Shown: positions 1 to 8,726, numbered from the stretch's first letter. The stretch: DNA of 64,000 nt from Chryseobacterium foetidum (GCF_025457425.1 NZ_JAMXIA010000001.1:124001-188000); one strand, 5' to 3'. Numbers and translations are program-made. The notes: generated from the letters alone by a model not told the origin.

Positions 1-84
1 TTAATATTCAGAAACTGAAAATCTTCAGAACTCAATTGGTTGTACCGTTATTTTTGCTTTGAATTTTTTGCCTAAATTAACTCC

Positions 85-668
85 ATGAAATTATTCTGTC
101 TCACATTTTTCTGCCTGTCCTCAATTCTATTCAGTCAAAAAATAAAAATAGTTGATGCTGAAAACGGGAAAGCCATTTCGGGTGCCAGAATTATCCTGCC
201 AAATAAAGTTTTGTACACCAATGACGATGGTTTTGCGATGGTAAATCAGTAATCGAAGGAAATTTTAGGTATCATCCTTTGCACAAAGGCATCATGTATT
301 ATCAGTCAAAATATTTGATGGAGAAGATTCCCTTACAGCAGAAAGTCTCACAAGACAGAGTAATCTTCATGCAGAAATACGGTGATGCTACGCTTACCTA
401 TGGCTTTTACAGCAAAGACGGCAAATATCTCCCATCGTTTGCCAGTTTTGAAGCTGATAATTACAAAATGTATTCACAAAGTAAGTCGCATACCAAAAAG
501 CTTGTTCGGGAAATGATTTTTAGTCATTTTTCTGAATCCGACAAAAAAGGACTTGACCCAAAGGTTGATTTCCGTAAAAATATCTGGGAAAATGTAGAAG
601 TAAAATCTGGCGGTGAAAGCAACATTTTGCTTTCCGAAGAAGAGCAGGAGTTTGTGAATCAGAAATAA
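85..668 (+). pseudogene. Remnant of a secreted protein with carboxypeptidase-like regulatory domain
   Basis: Two pieces of one gene appear to be joined here. An ATG at 85 opens a 55-codon frame with a signal peptide (MKLFCLTFFC) followed by text typical of a carboxypeptidase-regulatory-like domain (VDAENGKAISGARI ... TNDDGF). It stops at 250-252. From about 237 another frame reads on without a stop to 668, ending in an acidic, Glu-rich tail (SEEEQEFVNQK). The second piece has no convincing start of its own; only a TTG at 279 is available. I infer an internal deletion plus frameshift in a longer envelope protein of the kind common in Chryseobacterium. The alternative is two unrelated short genes, which I consider unlikely. 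No function can be assigned. Confidence 0.55.
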
Positions 669-750
669 TTTGAGATAAAAATGGAAAAGCAGCCTGATTT
701 CCAGGCTACTTTTCAGTTTCTAAAGTTGTATTTTTAAAATTAAATCAGTC

Positions 751-1812
751 TTAAAACTGATAAACAATCGCATTGATGTTCATTCCAGCGCCCACAGAAG
801 CAAAAAGAACGATATCGCCTTTTTCAATTTTGTGAGATTCCAGTTCATCCTGCATAATCATGGTGAGGAGTGACGGAATTGTGGCAACACTGCTGTTTCC
901 AAGCTTGCTGATGACCATCGGCATAATATCGGGTGGAGTAGGAACGCCATACAGCTCGTAAAAACGGTTGACGATGGCTTCATCCATCTTTTCATTGGCC
1001 TGATGAATAATTATTTTGTTGAGCTGATCAATTGTAAAACCGCTGTCGTCCAGACATTTTTTCATGGCAACAGGAACGTTCAGAAGGGCAAATTCGTAGA
1101 TTTTTCTGCCATCCATTTTGATGTATTTCGTATCCTGACAGCTGTCATTGTTGTACGATTTTCCAAAATAAAGAAAATCTTTTTCGTTTAAAGTATAGGA
1201 AGCCGAAAGGTGAGATTTGATACCTGCATCGTCATTTTCATTGGCTTCAATAATCACAGCACCGGCTCCGTCAGCGTAAATCATACTGTCTCTGTCGTGA
1301 ATATCAACCACTCGCGAAAGTGTCTCAGCACCGATCACAAGACATCTTTTTGCAATACCCGATCTTACAAAAGCATTTGCCTGAATCACCCCTTCAATCC
1401 AGCCCGGACAGCCGAAGAGTACGTCGTAGGCAACACAGAAATTATTTTTAATCTGCAGCAGATGTTTAACCCTTGAAGCAAGACTCGGAACCGTATCCGA
1501 CTGAACTGTGTTGTGACGCACGTCGCCAAAATTGTGTGCGAATATGATGTAATCCAAGGTTTCAGGATCGATACCGGAGTTTTCGATTGCTCTTTGGGCA
1601 GCAATAAGACCAAGATCTGAGGTTACCTGATCGCTTGTGGCGTATCTTCTCTCTTCAATACCGGTAATTTTTTTCAGTTTGCTGGTAATCAGAGCGTTGT
1701 CTTCTTTTAAAGTGATGCCATGTTCATTCAAAAAAACATGCTTATCAAAAAATAAATTGGTTATGGTTTCTGAAGGGATGTAGTTGCCCACCCCAATAAT
1801 TTTGCCGGTCAT
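751..1812 (-). CDS. Beta-ketoacyl-ACP synthase III family protein (FabH-like)
   Basis: A thiolase-fold condensing enzyme of 353 residues. The expected catalytic triad is visible: Cys135 in FGCPGW, His270 in IIIHQANEKM and Asn306 in GNSSVA. FabH-type enzymes join an acyl-CoA to malonyl-ACP to start fatty acid synthesis. Relatives in this family instead make polyketide-like or aryl-polyene products or special acyl chains. The N-terminal half has extra sequence around residues 20-50 compared with housekeeping FabH, and no acpP, fabF or plsX neighbour is present. I therefore think it is a specialised paralogue and leave the symbol empty. It is a single-gene unit with a 324-base gap upstream. The family call is firm; the substrate is unknown. 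Confidence 0.85.
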   Translation of the reverse strand: MTGKIIGVGNYIPSETITNLFFDKHVFLNEHGITLKEDNALITSKLKKITGIEERRYATSDQVTSDLGLIAAQRAIENSGIDPETLDYIIFAHNFGDVRHNTVQSDTVPSLASRVKHLLQIKNNFCVAYDVLFGCPGWIEGVIQANAFVRSGIAKRCLVIGAETLSRVVDIHDRDSMIYADGAGAVIIEANENDDAGIKSHLSASYTLNEKDFLYFGKSYNNDSCQDTKYIKMDGRKIYEFALLNVPVAMKKCLDDSGFTIDQLNKIIIHQANEKMDEAIVNRFYELYGVPTPPDIMPMVISKLGNSSVATIPSLLTMIMQDELESHKIEKGDIVLFASVGAGMNINAIVYQF

Positions 1813-2136
1813 TCTAAATGTAGATTTCTAATTCTTAATATATAAAAGCTTTTTTATAAATGTTTATGCAGGGTACAATCTATAGTTCCTGAGCAAAACA
1901 CCTTTGGCTTATGCCTTATCATTCAATGATATTTATTGTAAAAAGTTGTGATCAGTGTCGGTAGAATCTCAAATTTTACGGATAAAGGTAAATGAATAAA
2001 AATAAAATATACTATAAAACAGATTTTTTTTTCGATATATTAATAAAAATTAAATTTTATTGAAAAGCTATTTTTAGCATAAAAGATTTGTTATTAAAAA
2101 TTTAATAATTATCTGATTTTAATAAAGATAATTCTT
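1813..2136. other. AT-rich intergenic region with no recognised gene
   Basis: This stretch separates the FabH-like gene from the RDD gene; both lie on the minus strand. The part nearest the FabH-like start must hold its promoter, but no TAnnTTTG box is obvious there. The half nearest the RDD stop (about 1985-2136) is almost pure A and T. I see no ORF, RNA gene or clear hairpin terminator. Confidence 0.5.
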
Positions 2137-2700
2137 TCAAATTATTTGTTTGTTACTTTGGTTAAGTAACATTTTGATTTCTCTTAGTTTGCTTTCTTTT
2201 ACTATATGTGTCTTGCACAGGATATTATTCATATGCATTGTAAAGTTGGCTTCTTTATGTTTGATACCCAAAATTTCATTTAATGGAGGAATGAAATCTG
2301 ACAACAGCATTGAAAAAACTGCCAGACACAGAATATTTCTACCGATTGATCTTAAAATATGAGGATTATTTCCATTGTCATCTATCACCTTTATTTTGAA
2401 TATTTTTTTTCCTAATGTGGTTCCAAAAAAACTTTCAGAAATGCTTCCGACAATAATCACTGCCGGAAGTGACAGTATGACTGCTAAAAAAGGAGACTGA
2501 TCAAGCAACAAAAGTGCGATAAGCAAAACAGGCACAGCGTCAATTATTTTTGCCAGAATTCTTTCCCGTTCGTTGTCTTCATAATCAGTTTTAAAAGGCA
2601 GATCGTATTCAAAAACATTATAAACACGTTTTCCGTCAACATCAAAATTCTGAGTTGGCCTGTGAATTACTTTCTTTTCTTTTAATTCTGAAACTTTCAT
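2137..2700 (-). CDS. RDD family membrane protein
   Basis: A 187-residue protein with the RDD-domain layout. An Arg-Ile-Leu-Ala-Lys-Ile-Ile-Asp segment (R47 to D54) leads into the first membrane helix (about 52-66). A second helix spans about 70-88. The conserved GTTLGKKIFKIKVID turn sits at 93-107, and a third hydrophobic segment at about 122-138. RDD proteins are small integral membrane proteins of mostly unknown function; some have been linked to Na+/H+ exchange. It starts 8 bases after the stop of tex on the same strand, so the two are probably co-transcribed. There is no evidence for a specific substrate. Confidence 0.85.
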   Translation of the reverse strand: MKVSELKEKKVIHRPTQNFDVDGKRVYNVFEYDLPFKTDYEDNERERILAKIIDAVPVLLIALLLLDQSPFLAVILSLPAVIIVGSISESFFGTTLGKKIFKIKVIDDNGNNPHILRSIGRNILCLAVFSMLLSDFIPPLNEILGIKHKEANFTMHMNNILCKTHIVKESKLREIKMLLNQSNKQII

Positions 2701-2708
2701 TAGCTTCT

Positions 2709-4832
2709 CTACAAAATCATGCTCAGCTGAATTCTTTTTCTCTGTTCATCAACTTCCGTCACCTTCACCTGAACGTGCTGATGAAGTTTTACCACCTCAT
2801 TTACATCAGAAACAAAACCGTCTTTCAATTGTGAAATATGAACGAGCCCGCTTTCTTTAATTCCTAAATCTACAAAACACCCGAAAGCTGTGATATTATT
2901 TACTATTCCAGGCAGAATCATTCCCGTTTTCAGGTCTGTAATTTTTTTGACATTAGGATCAAATTCAAAAACCTTCGCCGCTTTTCTTGGATCCAAACCT
3001 GGTTTTTCAAGTTCCTTCAAAATGTCTCTGATTCCTAAAATTCCAATATCTTCTGTAATGTATTTCTCAGGTTGAATCAGACTTATTTTTTCTTTGTTTG
3101 CGATAAGTTCATTTGTTTTTAAACCTAAGTCTTTTGCCATTTTTTCGATAATCCCGTACGCTTCAGGATGTACGGCAGAATTATCTAAAGGATTTTCTCC
3201 ATTGGTAATTCTGATAAAAGCCGCAGCCTGCTGGAAAGCTTTTTCGCCAAGTCTTGGGACTTTCTTCAGTTGTTTTCTGTTTTCGAAAGCTCCGTTTTCA
3301 GCCCGATAGTTCACAATATTTTCAGCCATCTTTTCGCCAATTCCAGAGACGTAGCTCAGTAAAGATTTGCTTGCCGTATTCAAATTAATTCCAACAGAAT
3401 TTACGCATCTCATTACCGTAGAATCGAGTTCGTTTTTCAGCTGAGTCTGATCCACATCATGTTGGTATTGGCCCACACCAATAGATTTTGCGTCAATTTT
3501 TACCAGTTCCGCCAAAGGATCAGAAAGTCGGCGACCGATAGAGACGGCACCACGAACGGTCACATCAAAGCTCGGAAATTCATCTCTTGCAATTTTACTG
3601 GCAGAATAGACCGATGCACCGGCTTCCGAAACCACAAAAACCTGCAAAGGTTTATCAAAACCTATTTTTTTTATGAAAAATTCTGTCTCACGGCTCGCCG
3701 TTCCGTTTCCGATAGAAATTGCCTGAATATTATAAGCATTCACCATCGAACGGATTTTCTTCATTGCCATTCCGCTTTCATTTTGTGGAGCGTGAGGATA
3801 AATGGTTTCGTTGTGAAGTAAATCTCCTTTTTCGTCTAAACAAACCACTTTGCAGCCACTTTTGTATCCCGGATCGATCGCTAAAATCCGTTTTTCACCC
3901 AAAGGCGGAGCAAGCAAAAGCTGACTGAGGTTTTCAGAAAATATTTCAATTGCTTTTTTATCTGCTTTTTCTTTGGCTTCCTGTAAAGTTTCGTTTGAAA
4001 TAGCAGGTTCAAGAAGTCTTTTGTAGGAATCTTTTATGGCTAAAGCAATCTGCTCAGAGCTTTCATTTTTAGATTTAATAATGGCATTTTCAATAAAATC
4101 CAAAGCTTCGTCTTTATCGATTTCGATATTTATTTTTACAAAACCTTCAGATTCAGCTCTCAGCATTGCCAAAAGTCTGTGAGATGGTGTTCTGTTTAAA
4201 CTTTCTTCCCACTCAAAATATTGTGAAAATTTCTGGGCACCTTCTTCCTCTTTTTTAGCCTTTACGACTTTTGAAGAAATCAAAGCTTTTCTTTGAAAAA
4301 GTCGACGGAGATTTTTACGGACATACATATTTTCGTTGATCCATTCAGCAATGATGTCTCTTGCGCCCTGCAAAGCTTCTTCTTCAGACGAAACACTTTC
4401 ATTTAAATATTTTGAAGCCAAAAACTGAATATCCTGAGCTTTCTGGCTCATGATAATTTTCGCCAAAGGTTCAAGACCTTTTTCTTTAGCCGCATCAGCT
4501 TTGGTTTTTCTGCGTTTTTTGAAAGGCAAATACAGATCTTCCAGTTCCTGAAGACCAAAACTTTCGTCAATTCTCTGTTTTAATTCGGTTGATAAAGAAT
4601 TCTGCTCTTCAATTGATTTTAGAATACTTTCTTTACGTTTTACAATGTCATCAAACTGTTTACTCAATTTTGAAATCTGCTCAATCTGAATTTCATCTAA
4701 ATTTCCTGTCGCATCTTTTCTATATCGCGAAATAAACGGAATAGTGCAGTCTTCGGATAATAATTTTAAAGTAGCATCAATGCTTTTATCTGATATATTG
4801 AGTTGTTTCTGAATGAAATTTAAAGTGTTCAT
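2709..4832 (-). CDS. tex: Tex-like RNA-binding transcription accessory protein
   Basis: A full-length Tex/YhgF protein of 707 residues. It has the helical N-terminal Tex region (1-310), a YqgF/RNase H-like domain starting at ILAIDPGYKSG (about 320-420), helix-hairpin-helix segments (about 490-560, NTASKSLLSYVSGIG) and a C-terminal S1 RNA-binding domain (about 640-705, GIVNNITAFGCFVDLG). Tex is a cytoplasmic nucleic-acid-binding protein that supports transcription and RNA turnover under stress. It is the first gene of a probable two-gene unit with the RDD protein. The family assignment is secure; its exact role in this group is not established. Confidence 0.95.
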   Translation of the reverse strand: MNTLNFIQKQLNISDKSIDATLKLLSEDCTIPFISRYRKDATGNLDEIQIEQISKLSKQFDDIVKRKESILKSIEEQNSLSTELKQRIDESFGLQELEDLYLPFKKRRKTKADAAKEKGLEPLAKIIMSQKAQDIQFLASKYLNESVSSEEEALQGARDIIAEWINENMYVRKNLRRLFQRKALISSKVVKAKKEEEGAQKFSQYFEWEESLNRTPSHRLLAMLRAESEGFVKINIEIDKDEALDFIENAIIKSKNESSEQIALAIKDSYKRLLEPAISNETLQEAKEKADKKAIEIFSENLSQLLLAPPLGEKRILAIDPGYKSGCKVVCLDEKGDLLHNETIYPHAPQNESGMAMKKIRSMVNAYNIQAISIGNGTASRETEFFIKKIGFDKPLQVFVVSEAGASVYSASKIARDEFPSFDVTVRGAVSIGRRLSDPLAELVKIDAKSIGVGQYQHDVDQTQLKNELDSTVMRCVNSVGINLNTASKSLLSYVSGIGEKMAENIVNYRAENGAFENRKQLKKVPRLGEKAFQQAAAFIRITNGENPLDNSAVHPEAYGIIEKMAKDLGLKTNELIANKEKISLIQPEKYITEDIGILGIRDILKELEKPGLDPRKAAKVFEFDPNVKKITDLKTGMILPGIVNNITAFGCFVDLGIKESGLVHISQLKDGFVSDVNEVVKLHQHVQVKVTEVDEQRKRIQLSMIL

Positions 4833-4980
4833 GAAAGAATTTTGATTGGGCTAAAATACTGAAATTTTCAAATGAAGAAAGCAGATTATTCTCTTTATAT
4901 TGACAATGAAAATTCAAAAAAACAATAACATCCTGAAATTTTCTTGATGTATGTTAATGATTTTCTGTTGATCAACTCTA

Positions 4981-4988
4981 TATCTTTG
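4981..4988 (+). promoter_or_regulatory. Putative -7 box for the YceI lipoprotein gene
   Basis: TATCTTTG matches the Bacteroidetes -7 consensus TAnnTTTG exactly. It lies 84 bases before the ATG of the YceI gene, implying a leader of about 80 bases. No clear -33 TTTG is seen at the usual spacing. Confidence 0.5.
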
Positions 4989-5072
4989 CCTCATTAATAA
5001 CTCAAAGATTGGTAAATAAAACAATAAGTATTATATTTATCACTTCTAAAACATTTAAATAATTAAATTAAT

Positions 5073-5750
5073 ATGAAAAAACTAAGCGTAATCGCATTGG
5101 TAGCTGTAGGTTTGATCTCAGCATCTTGTAACAAAGACAAAACTGCAGACACTGCAAAAACGGGAACTGAGCAAAATGTTGCAGAAGGGAAAGGTGAAGC
5201 TTTGAAAGCTGACGTTGCTGCATCAAAAGTTAACTGGAAGGCTTTCCACAAGGGAGGTTTTGCTCCAAGATGGGGAACACTTTCTATTCAGTCTGGTGAG
5301 TTAAATGTAGATGGCGGACAGCTTACTGCAGGTAACTTTGTAATCGATATGGCTTCTTTGAAAGTTGATCCGGCCTCAGTAACTGAAAAAGACAAAAAAC
5401 CTGCTGATCTTGAAGGTCACTTGAAAAACCCTGATTTCTTCGACGTTACAAAATTCCCGACTGCGGATTTCAAAATCACAGGCGTTGCAGATCTTGCAAC
5501 TGCACCGGCTGATGCTGTAGCGGGAGCTAACAAAACTGTAAGCGGAAACCTAACTTTATTGGGTAAAACGGTAAACGTATCTTTCCCTGCTAAAGTAGAT
5601 GTAGCTGAAGGTACAGCGGCTGTTCAGGCTAAATTTACGGTAAACAGAGCAGACTGGGGAATCAAATTCGGTACAGACGAAACAGATCCTGCGGAATGGA
5701 TGATCAGCAAAGACATCGAAATTTCTGTAGATGTAAAAGCTGCTAAATAA
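5073..5750 (+). CDS. YceI family lipoprotein
   Basis: A 225-residue protein with a lipoprotein signal peptide; the lipobox is LISASC, with Cys19 as the lipidated residue. After a short linker rich in Ala, Lys and Glu comes a YceI-like beta-barrel (about 45-223): SKVNWKAFHKGG, FVIDMASLKVD, GHLKNPDFFDVTKFPTADFKIT, then the closing WGIKFGTDE strand region. YceI-fold proteins bind long isoprenoid or lipid molecules. The gene stands alone between a promoter box at 4981 and a hairpin terminator at 5773. The coding sequence is richer in GC-ending codons than its neighbours, which may reflect high expression. Confidence 0.9.
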   Translation: MKKLSVIALVAVGLISASCNKDKTADTAKTGTEQNVAEGKGEALKADVAASKVNWKAFHKGGFAPRWGTLSIQSGELNVDGGQLTAGNFVIDMASLKVDPASVTEKDKKPADLEGHLKNPDFFDVTKFPTADFKITGVADLATAPADAVAGANKTVSGNLTLLGKTVNVSFPAKVDVAEGTAAVQAKFTVNRADWGIKFGTDETDPAEWMISKDIEISVDVKAAK

Positions 5751-5772
5751 TTTTTTAAGTTAGATAAAAGTT

Positions 5773-5800
5773 AAGGCTCATTTCTTTTGAAGTGAGCCTT
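5773..5800. terminator. Bidirectional hairpin terminator between yceI-type gene and HD gene
   Basis: The arms AAGGCTCATTTC and GAAGTGAGCCTT form a 12-base stem with one G-T pair and a TTTT loop. A T-rich tract follows on the plus strand. It lies between the converging stops at 5750 and 5825 and can serve both genes. Confidence 0.75.
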
Positions 5801-5824
5801 TGTTTATATATTATTTCTTTAAGT

Positions 5825-6271
5825 TTAATATTTCTCGGAAAGGTACCTGTAAGCCTTCAGGTATTTATTGAAACGGTGAATATCTTTTTGCGTCAATTCT
5901 CTGTTGACCCTTCTCAAATCCATATTATCACGCAGATCGTTCAGTTTTACAGCAACAGCAAGGGGAGAACGCTCGGTACGTTTTACAAAATCGTCATAAT
6001 TTTCTTCCGGATCGTATTTGGTGAGGCAGTTTATTGCAAAAAGTATGTATTCAGGAAATCCTTCCTCTCTTAAATATTCAAAACTGAATTCTTCAGGATG
6101 ATCTTCCACCACGTCGTGCAGCACGCCCACAATTTTTTCATCCATCGTCTTTCCGTACTCCATTACACGCATAACATGCGCAATGTAAGGAGCGTGGTAT
6201 TTATCTTTTTGGCCACGGTGAGCTTTGTCTGCAATTTTAATGGCCCGATGCAGTAATTCTTCTTTGGTCAT
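5825..6271 (-). CDS. HD-domain protein, small alarmone hydrolase-like
   Basis: A compact HD phosphohydrolase of 148 residues. The metal-site residues of RelA/SpoT-type hydrolases are present: His32 (PYIAHV), His52-Asp53 and the Glu56-Asp57 pair (LHDVVED), with AHRGQKDKYHAPY before them. Single-domain enzymes of this type (Mesh1/SAH class) can hydrolyse (p)ppGpp or related nucleotides. I chose the ATG at 6271 because a -7 promoter box at 6290-6297 would overlap the longer start at 6292. The same window also has a synthetase-only RelA/SpoT protein at 36409, but not in an operon with this gene. The (p)ppGpp substrate is an inference. Confidence 0.75.
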   Translation of the reverse strand: MTKEELLHRAIKIADKAHRGQKDKYHAPYIAHVMRVMEYGKTMDEKIVGVLHDVVEDHPEEFSFEYLREEGFPEYILFAINCLTKYDPEENYDDFVKRTERSPLAVAVKLNDLRDNMDLRRVNRELTQKDIHRFNKYLKAYRYLSEKY

Positions 6272-6289
6272 GTTTTTAAAAGTAGACTG

Positions 6290-6297
6290 CAAAAATA
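6290..6297 (-). promoter_or_regulatory. Putative -7 box for the HD-domain gene
   Basis: On the minus strand this reads TATTTTTG, an exact TAnnTTTG match. The transcript would begin near 6284, about 12 bases before the ATG at 6271. This decides the start codon of the HD gene. Confidence 0.45.
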
Positions 6298-6401
6298 AAA
6301 AATGAATTACAATTTTCAGGATTTGAAGTGATGAAAAAAATATTAAAATTTTATTGTATCATACAGTTTTTTCATCTGCATATAGTTTGAAGAATCTCAA
6401 A

Positions 6402-6701
6402 CTATTTCTTCGGAACCGCTTTCGGATCATCAAATGTTACAATCAGGTCTTTCTGCTTACCTGCAGTGAGAATTTCGATCATTTCAGTATCAGTTGTTTT
6501 CTTTACGAGACTCAAATATAAAGAGTCTGAAGGTTTTTTAACCAAAATTAAATCCCTTTTCAGCGAGACAGAGTCAAGAGGTTTTTTAAATGAAAATTTC
6601 TCAACTGCAGTTGAATCATTTTTGATGATCAAAGGTCTTTTAAGGCTTTGGCTGAAGAATAACGCTGAACTGAAAGTTGTAAAAAGAATAAATAACTTCA
6701 T
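6402..6701 (-). CDS. Hypothetical secreted protein
   Basis: A 99-residue protein with a signal peptide (MKLFILFTTFSSALFFSQ, cleavage probably after SQ or SQS). The rest is charged, with three spaced repeats of a Lys-Pro/Lys-Lys motif followed by an acidic Ser (KKPLDS, KKPSDS, KKTTDT). No known domain is recognised. It is a single gene between the HD gene and the divergent AraC-type gene. The signal peptide and absence of overlap with any other gene support it being real. Confidence 0.6.
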   Translation of the reverse strand: MKLFILFTTFSSALFFSQSLKRPLIIKNDSTAVEKFSFKKPLDSVSLKRDLILVKKPSDSLYLSLVKKTTDTEMIEILTAGKQKDLIVTFDDPKAVPKK

Positions 6702-6772
6702 AGGTACACAGATTTTTTTTTGGATAATTTTTAATTTGAAAGGTTAAATTAAATCCCTGAGCAATTTATTAA

Positions 6773-6780
6773 TATTTTTG
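6773..6780 (+). promoter_or_regulatory. Putative -7 box for the AraC-type regulator
   Basis: TATTTTTG matches TAnnTTTG and lies 17 bases before the ATG at 6798, giving a leader of about 13 bases. No -33 element is obvious. Confidence 0.5.
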
Positions 6781-6797
6781 CAGTCAAAACTACATTG

Positions 6798-7157
6798 ATG
6801 GAAAAAAAGATCAGAGCAAAAGAAATTGCAGAAAAATATTTCAGTTTTCTTGATGATCATATTGGAAAAGTGACGCGTGGCGAGGTACAGGATTTTTTAG
6901 AACTTAAAGAGATTGCTTCCCGGCTTGCGATTTCGCACCAGCATTTAAGTGATACCATCCAAAAAGAATTTGGTCATCATCCCTGTCATTTTTATGATCT
7001 TAAAATCATTGAAAAAGCTAAAGAAATGCTTTTGAATAATGAAATTTCTATTGCCGAAGCAGCCCGTAAACTGACCTATGATCCCTCGAATTTTTCAAAA
7101 TTCTTTAAAAAATGGACAGGCGAAACACCCGGAAGTTTCAGAAAACAAAATACCTGA
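6798..7157 (+). CDS. AraC family HTH transcriptional regulator
   Basis: A DNA-binding module of 119 residues with little else. The two helix-turn-helix units lie at about 35-58 (ELKEIASRLAISHQHLSDTIQKEFG) and 83-105 (ISIAEAARKLTYDPSNFSKFFKKWTG), ending in the usual GETPGSFR. There is no ligand-binding domain beyond about 30 N-terminal residues, so the signal it senses is not evident. The start is the ATG at 6798 rather than the TTG three bases upstream. The SDR oxidoreductase gene follows 71 bases later in the same direction and is the natural candidate target. Confidence 0.85.
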   Translation: MEKKIRAKEIAEKYFSFLDDHIGKVTRGEVQDFLELKEIASRLAISHQHLSDTIQKEFGHHPCHFYDLKIIEKAKEMLLNNEISIAEAARKLTYDPSNFSKFFKKWTGETPGSFRKQNT

Positions 7158-7228
7158 TTTTCCCGAAAAGTTCACCATGTTTTAAATAATCAGTCTTGCG
7201 AAATTTGTACCTATAAAATTTACAGATT

Positions 7229-7984
7229 ATGTCAAGAAACGATTTAAACGGAAAAACAGTATTAATTGCAGGTGGAGCAAAAAATTTAGGTGGACTTCTA
7301 AGCCGTAATTTTGCCCAGAAAGGTGCAAAAGTAGCCATTCATTACAACAGCGACAGTACAAAAGCAGATGCCGAAAAAACTTTAGCGGAAATCACAAACG
7401 CAGGTGGAGAAGCCTTTATTTTTCAGGCAGATCTAACTAAAGTTGAAAATATTTCAAAACTTTTTGAAGCCACAAAACAAAAATTCGGAGGCATCGATAT
7501 CGCCATCAACACAGTTGGAATGGTCTTGAAAAAACCTTTCCTGGAAACTACAGAGGCAGATTACGACACGATGTTCGACATCAATTCAAAAGTCGCTTAC
7601 TTCTTTATTCAGGAAGCCGGAAAACATTTGAACGAGAATGGAAAAATAAACACCATTGTAACCTCATTATTAGCGGCTTACACCGGTTTATATTCCACTT
7701 ATGCAGGTGCAAAAGCGCCAGTTGAGCATTTCACGAGAATGGCTTCAAAAGAATTCGGAGAAAAAGGAATCTCAGTTTCCGCAGTTGCTCCGGGACCGAT
7801 GGATACGCCATTTTTCTACGGACAGGAAGCTCCAGAAGCAGTTGCTTATCACAAATCAGCATCAGCTTTGGGCGGATTGACGGACATTAAAGACATCGCT
7901 CCTTTAGTAGAGTTTTTGGTAACCGACGGATGGTGGATTACAGGGCAAACCATCTTTGCAAACGGCGGTTATACCACGAGATAA
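7229..7984 (+). CDS. SDR family NAD(P)-dependent oxidoreductase
   Basis: A classical short-chain dehydrogenase of 251 residues. The Rossmann glycine motif is VLIAGGAKNLGG (11-22), with Asn94 in the NTVG motif and the catalytic set Ser146, Tyr158 and Lys162 (TYAGAK). The C-terminus FANGGYTTR is typical of the family. These enzymes reduce carbonyls or oxidise alcohols in the cytoplasm using NAD(P)H; the substrate cannot be read from sequence. It lies directly downstream of a small AraC-type regulator, which suggests a regulator-target pair. An inverted repeat at 8003 follows the stop and may end the transcript. Confidence 0.92.
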   Translation: MSRNDLNGKTVLIAGGAKNLGGLLSRNFAQKGAKVAIHYNSDSTKADAEKTLAEITNAGGEAFIFQADLTKVENISKLFEATKQKFGGIDIAINTVGMVLKKPFLETTEADYDTMFDINSKVAYFFIQEAGKHLNENGKINTIVTSLLAAYTGLYSTYAGAKAPVEHFTRMASKEFGEKGISVSAVAPGPMDTPFFYGQEAPEAVAYHKSASALGGLTDIKDIAPLVEFLVTDGWWITGQTIFANGGYTTR

Positions 7985-8002
7985 TTTTTTACCAAATGAT
8001 AT

Positions 8003-8053
8003 TTGCCACGAATGCACGAATTATTTACAGATTTATTCGTGAATTCGTGGCAA
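8003..8053. repeat. Long inverted repeat with GCCACGAAT core
   Basis: The two 19-base arms, TTGCCACGAATGCACGAAT (8003-8021) and ATTCGTGAATTCGTGGCAA (8035-8053), pair with a single mismatch around a 13-base loop. It lies 18 bases after the SDR stop. It could terminate transcription, but it lacks a strong T tract directly after the stem. The sequence resembles dispersed hairpin repeats of Bacteroidota intergenic regions (recalled, not checked). Confidence 0.7.
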
Positions 8054-8064
8054 TTTATTTTTTA

Positions 8065-8158
8065 ATTATTTGGGCAGCTTAATCCGCCTTCCACTCCCGC
8101 TTTTTTGCTCGTCGTACCTCCTCACAAAAAGAGCTCCGTTCAAGTCGGGCTGCGGGCA
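8065..8158. repeat. Dispersed intergenic repeat, copy A
   Basis: First of four copies (others at 11911, 13928 and 18292). On the minus strand it has the shared left end GCCCGACTTGAACGGAGCTC, a TTTTT...AAAAAA hairpin with a 19-base copy-specific centre (GTGAGG...GACGAGC), AAGCGGGAG, and the shared right end GGCGGATTAAGCTGCCC. It encodes nothing convincing. Copies A and C have one orientation, B and D the other. Confidence 0.75.
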
Positions 8159-8242
8159 ATTCGATGTTAATTACTGATTTTCTGAAACTTAGTTTTTATT
8201 ATAAAATTTTTATTAAAATTTAAAAAACTAAAAACCAGGAAA

Positions 8243-8726
8243 ATGAAAAAACTAATTTTATTCACATCTGTAGCTTTGGCGAGCGGAGTTTTGTTTACCA
8301 ACGTTTTTAACTCGATGGTCATTTCGGAAGCTGTTAAAAGTGATATTCCGAATTCCGTTGTTGCAGCAAGAGCATATTTCAAAACTGTAAATCCCAGAGA
8401 TTTCTTCAAAATATTTTCGCCGGCAGTACAGATTTTCGCAGTATTATCTCTTATTTTATTTTGGAAGACTGCAAAATCAGTAAGGGTTTTTCTCGGAATT
8501 GATTTACTCTGTTCTGTTGCAGGAGACATCTTAGCCTTTACTTATTTTCATCCCCGAAATGATCTGATGTATCTTTCCAAACCCATTTTGGATTCCGAAA
8601 GGCTTAAAAAAAATTTCCTGTGAATGGAGTTCCATAAATTGGGTTCGGTCATTTATACTTTTTGTGGGCGTAGTTTGTTCATTTCTGGCTGTCGACAAAA
8701 TTTATAAACTTCGGGGAAGAGAGTGA
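8243..8726 (+). pseudogene. DUF1772-like membrane protein interrupted by a frameshift in an A8 tract
   Basis: Starting at ATG 8243, the frame reads through three membrane segments and the FHPRNDLM motif, then stops at 8621-8623 after 126 residues. The natural C-terminus continues in the next frame directly after the run of eight A at 8606-8613. With one A fewer, the protein goes on as CEWSSINWVRSF...VCSFLAVDKIYKLRGRE, adding the WSSxNWVR motif and the fourth membrane helix. It would end at 8724-8726 with about 160 residues. That is the normal size and layout of DUF1772-type four-helix membrane proteins. A sequencing error, slippage-based switching or a real pseudogene are all possible. No partner gene is evident. 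Confidence 0.75.

Noticed and set aside
6402..6701. Small secreted protein considered as a toxin or bacteriocin next to the AraC-type gene
   Set aside because: There is no leader motif, immunity gene or exporter nearby, and the two genes are divergent without other linkage.
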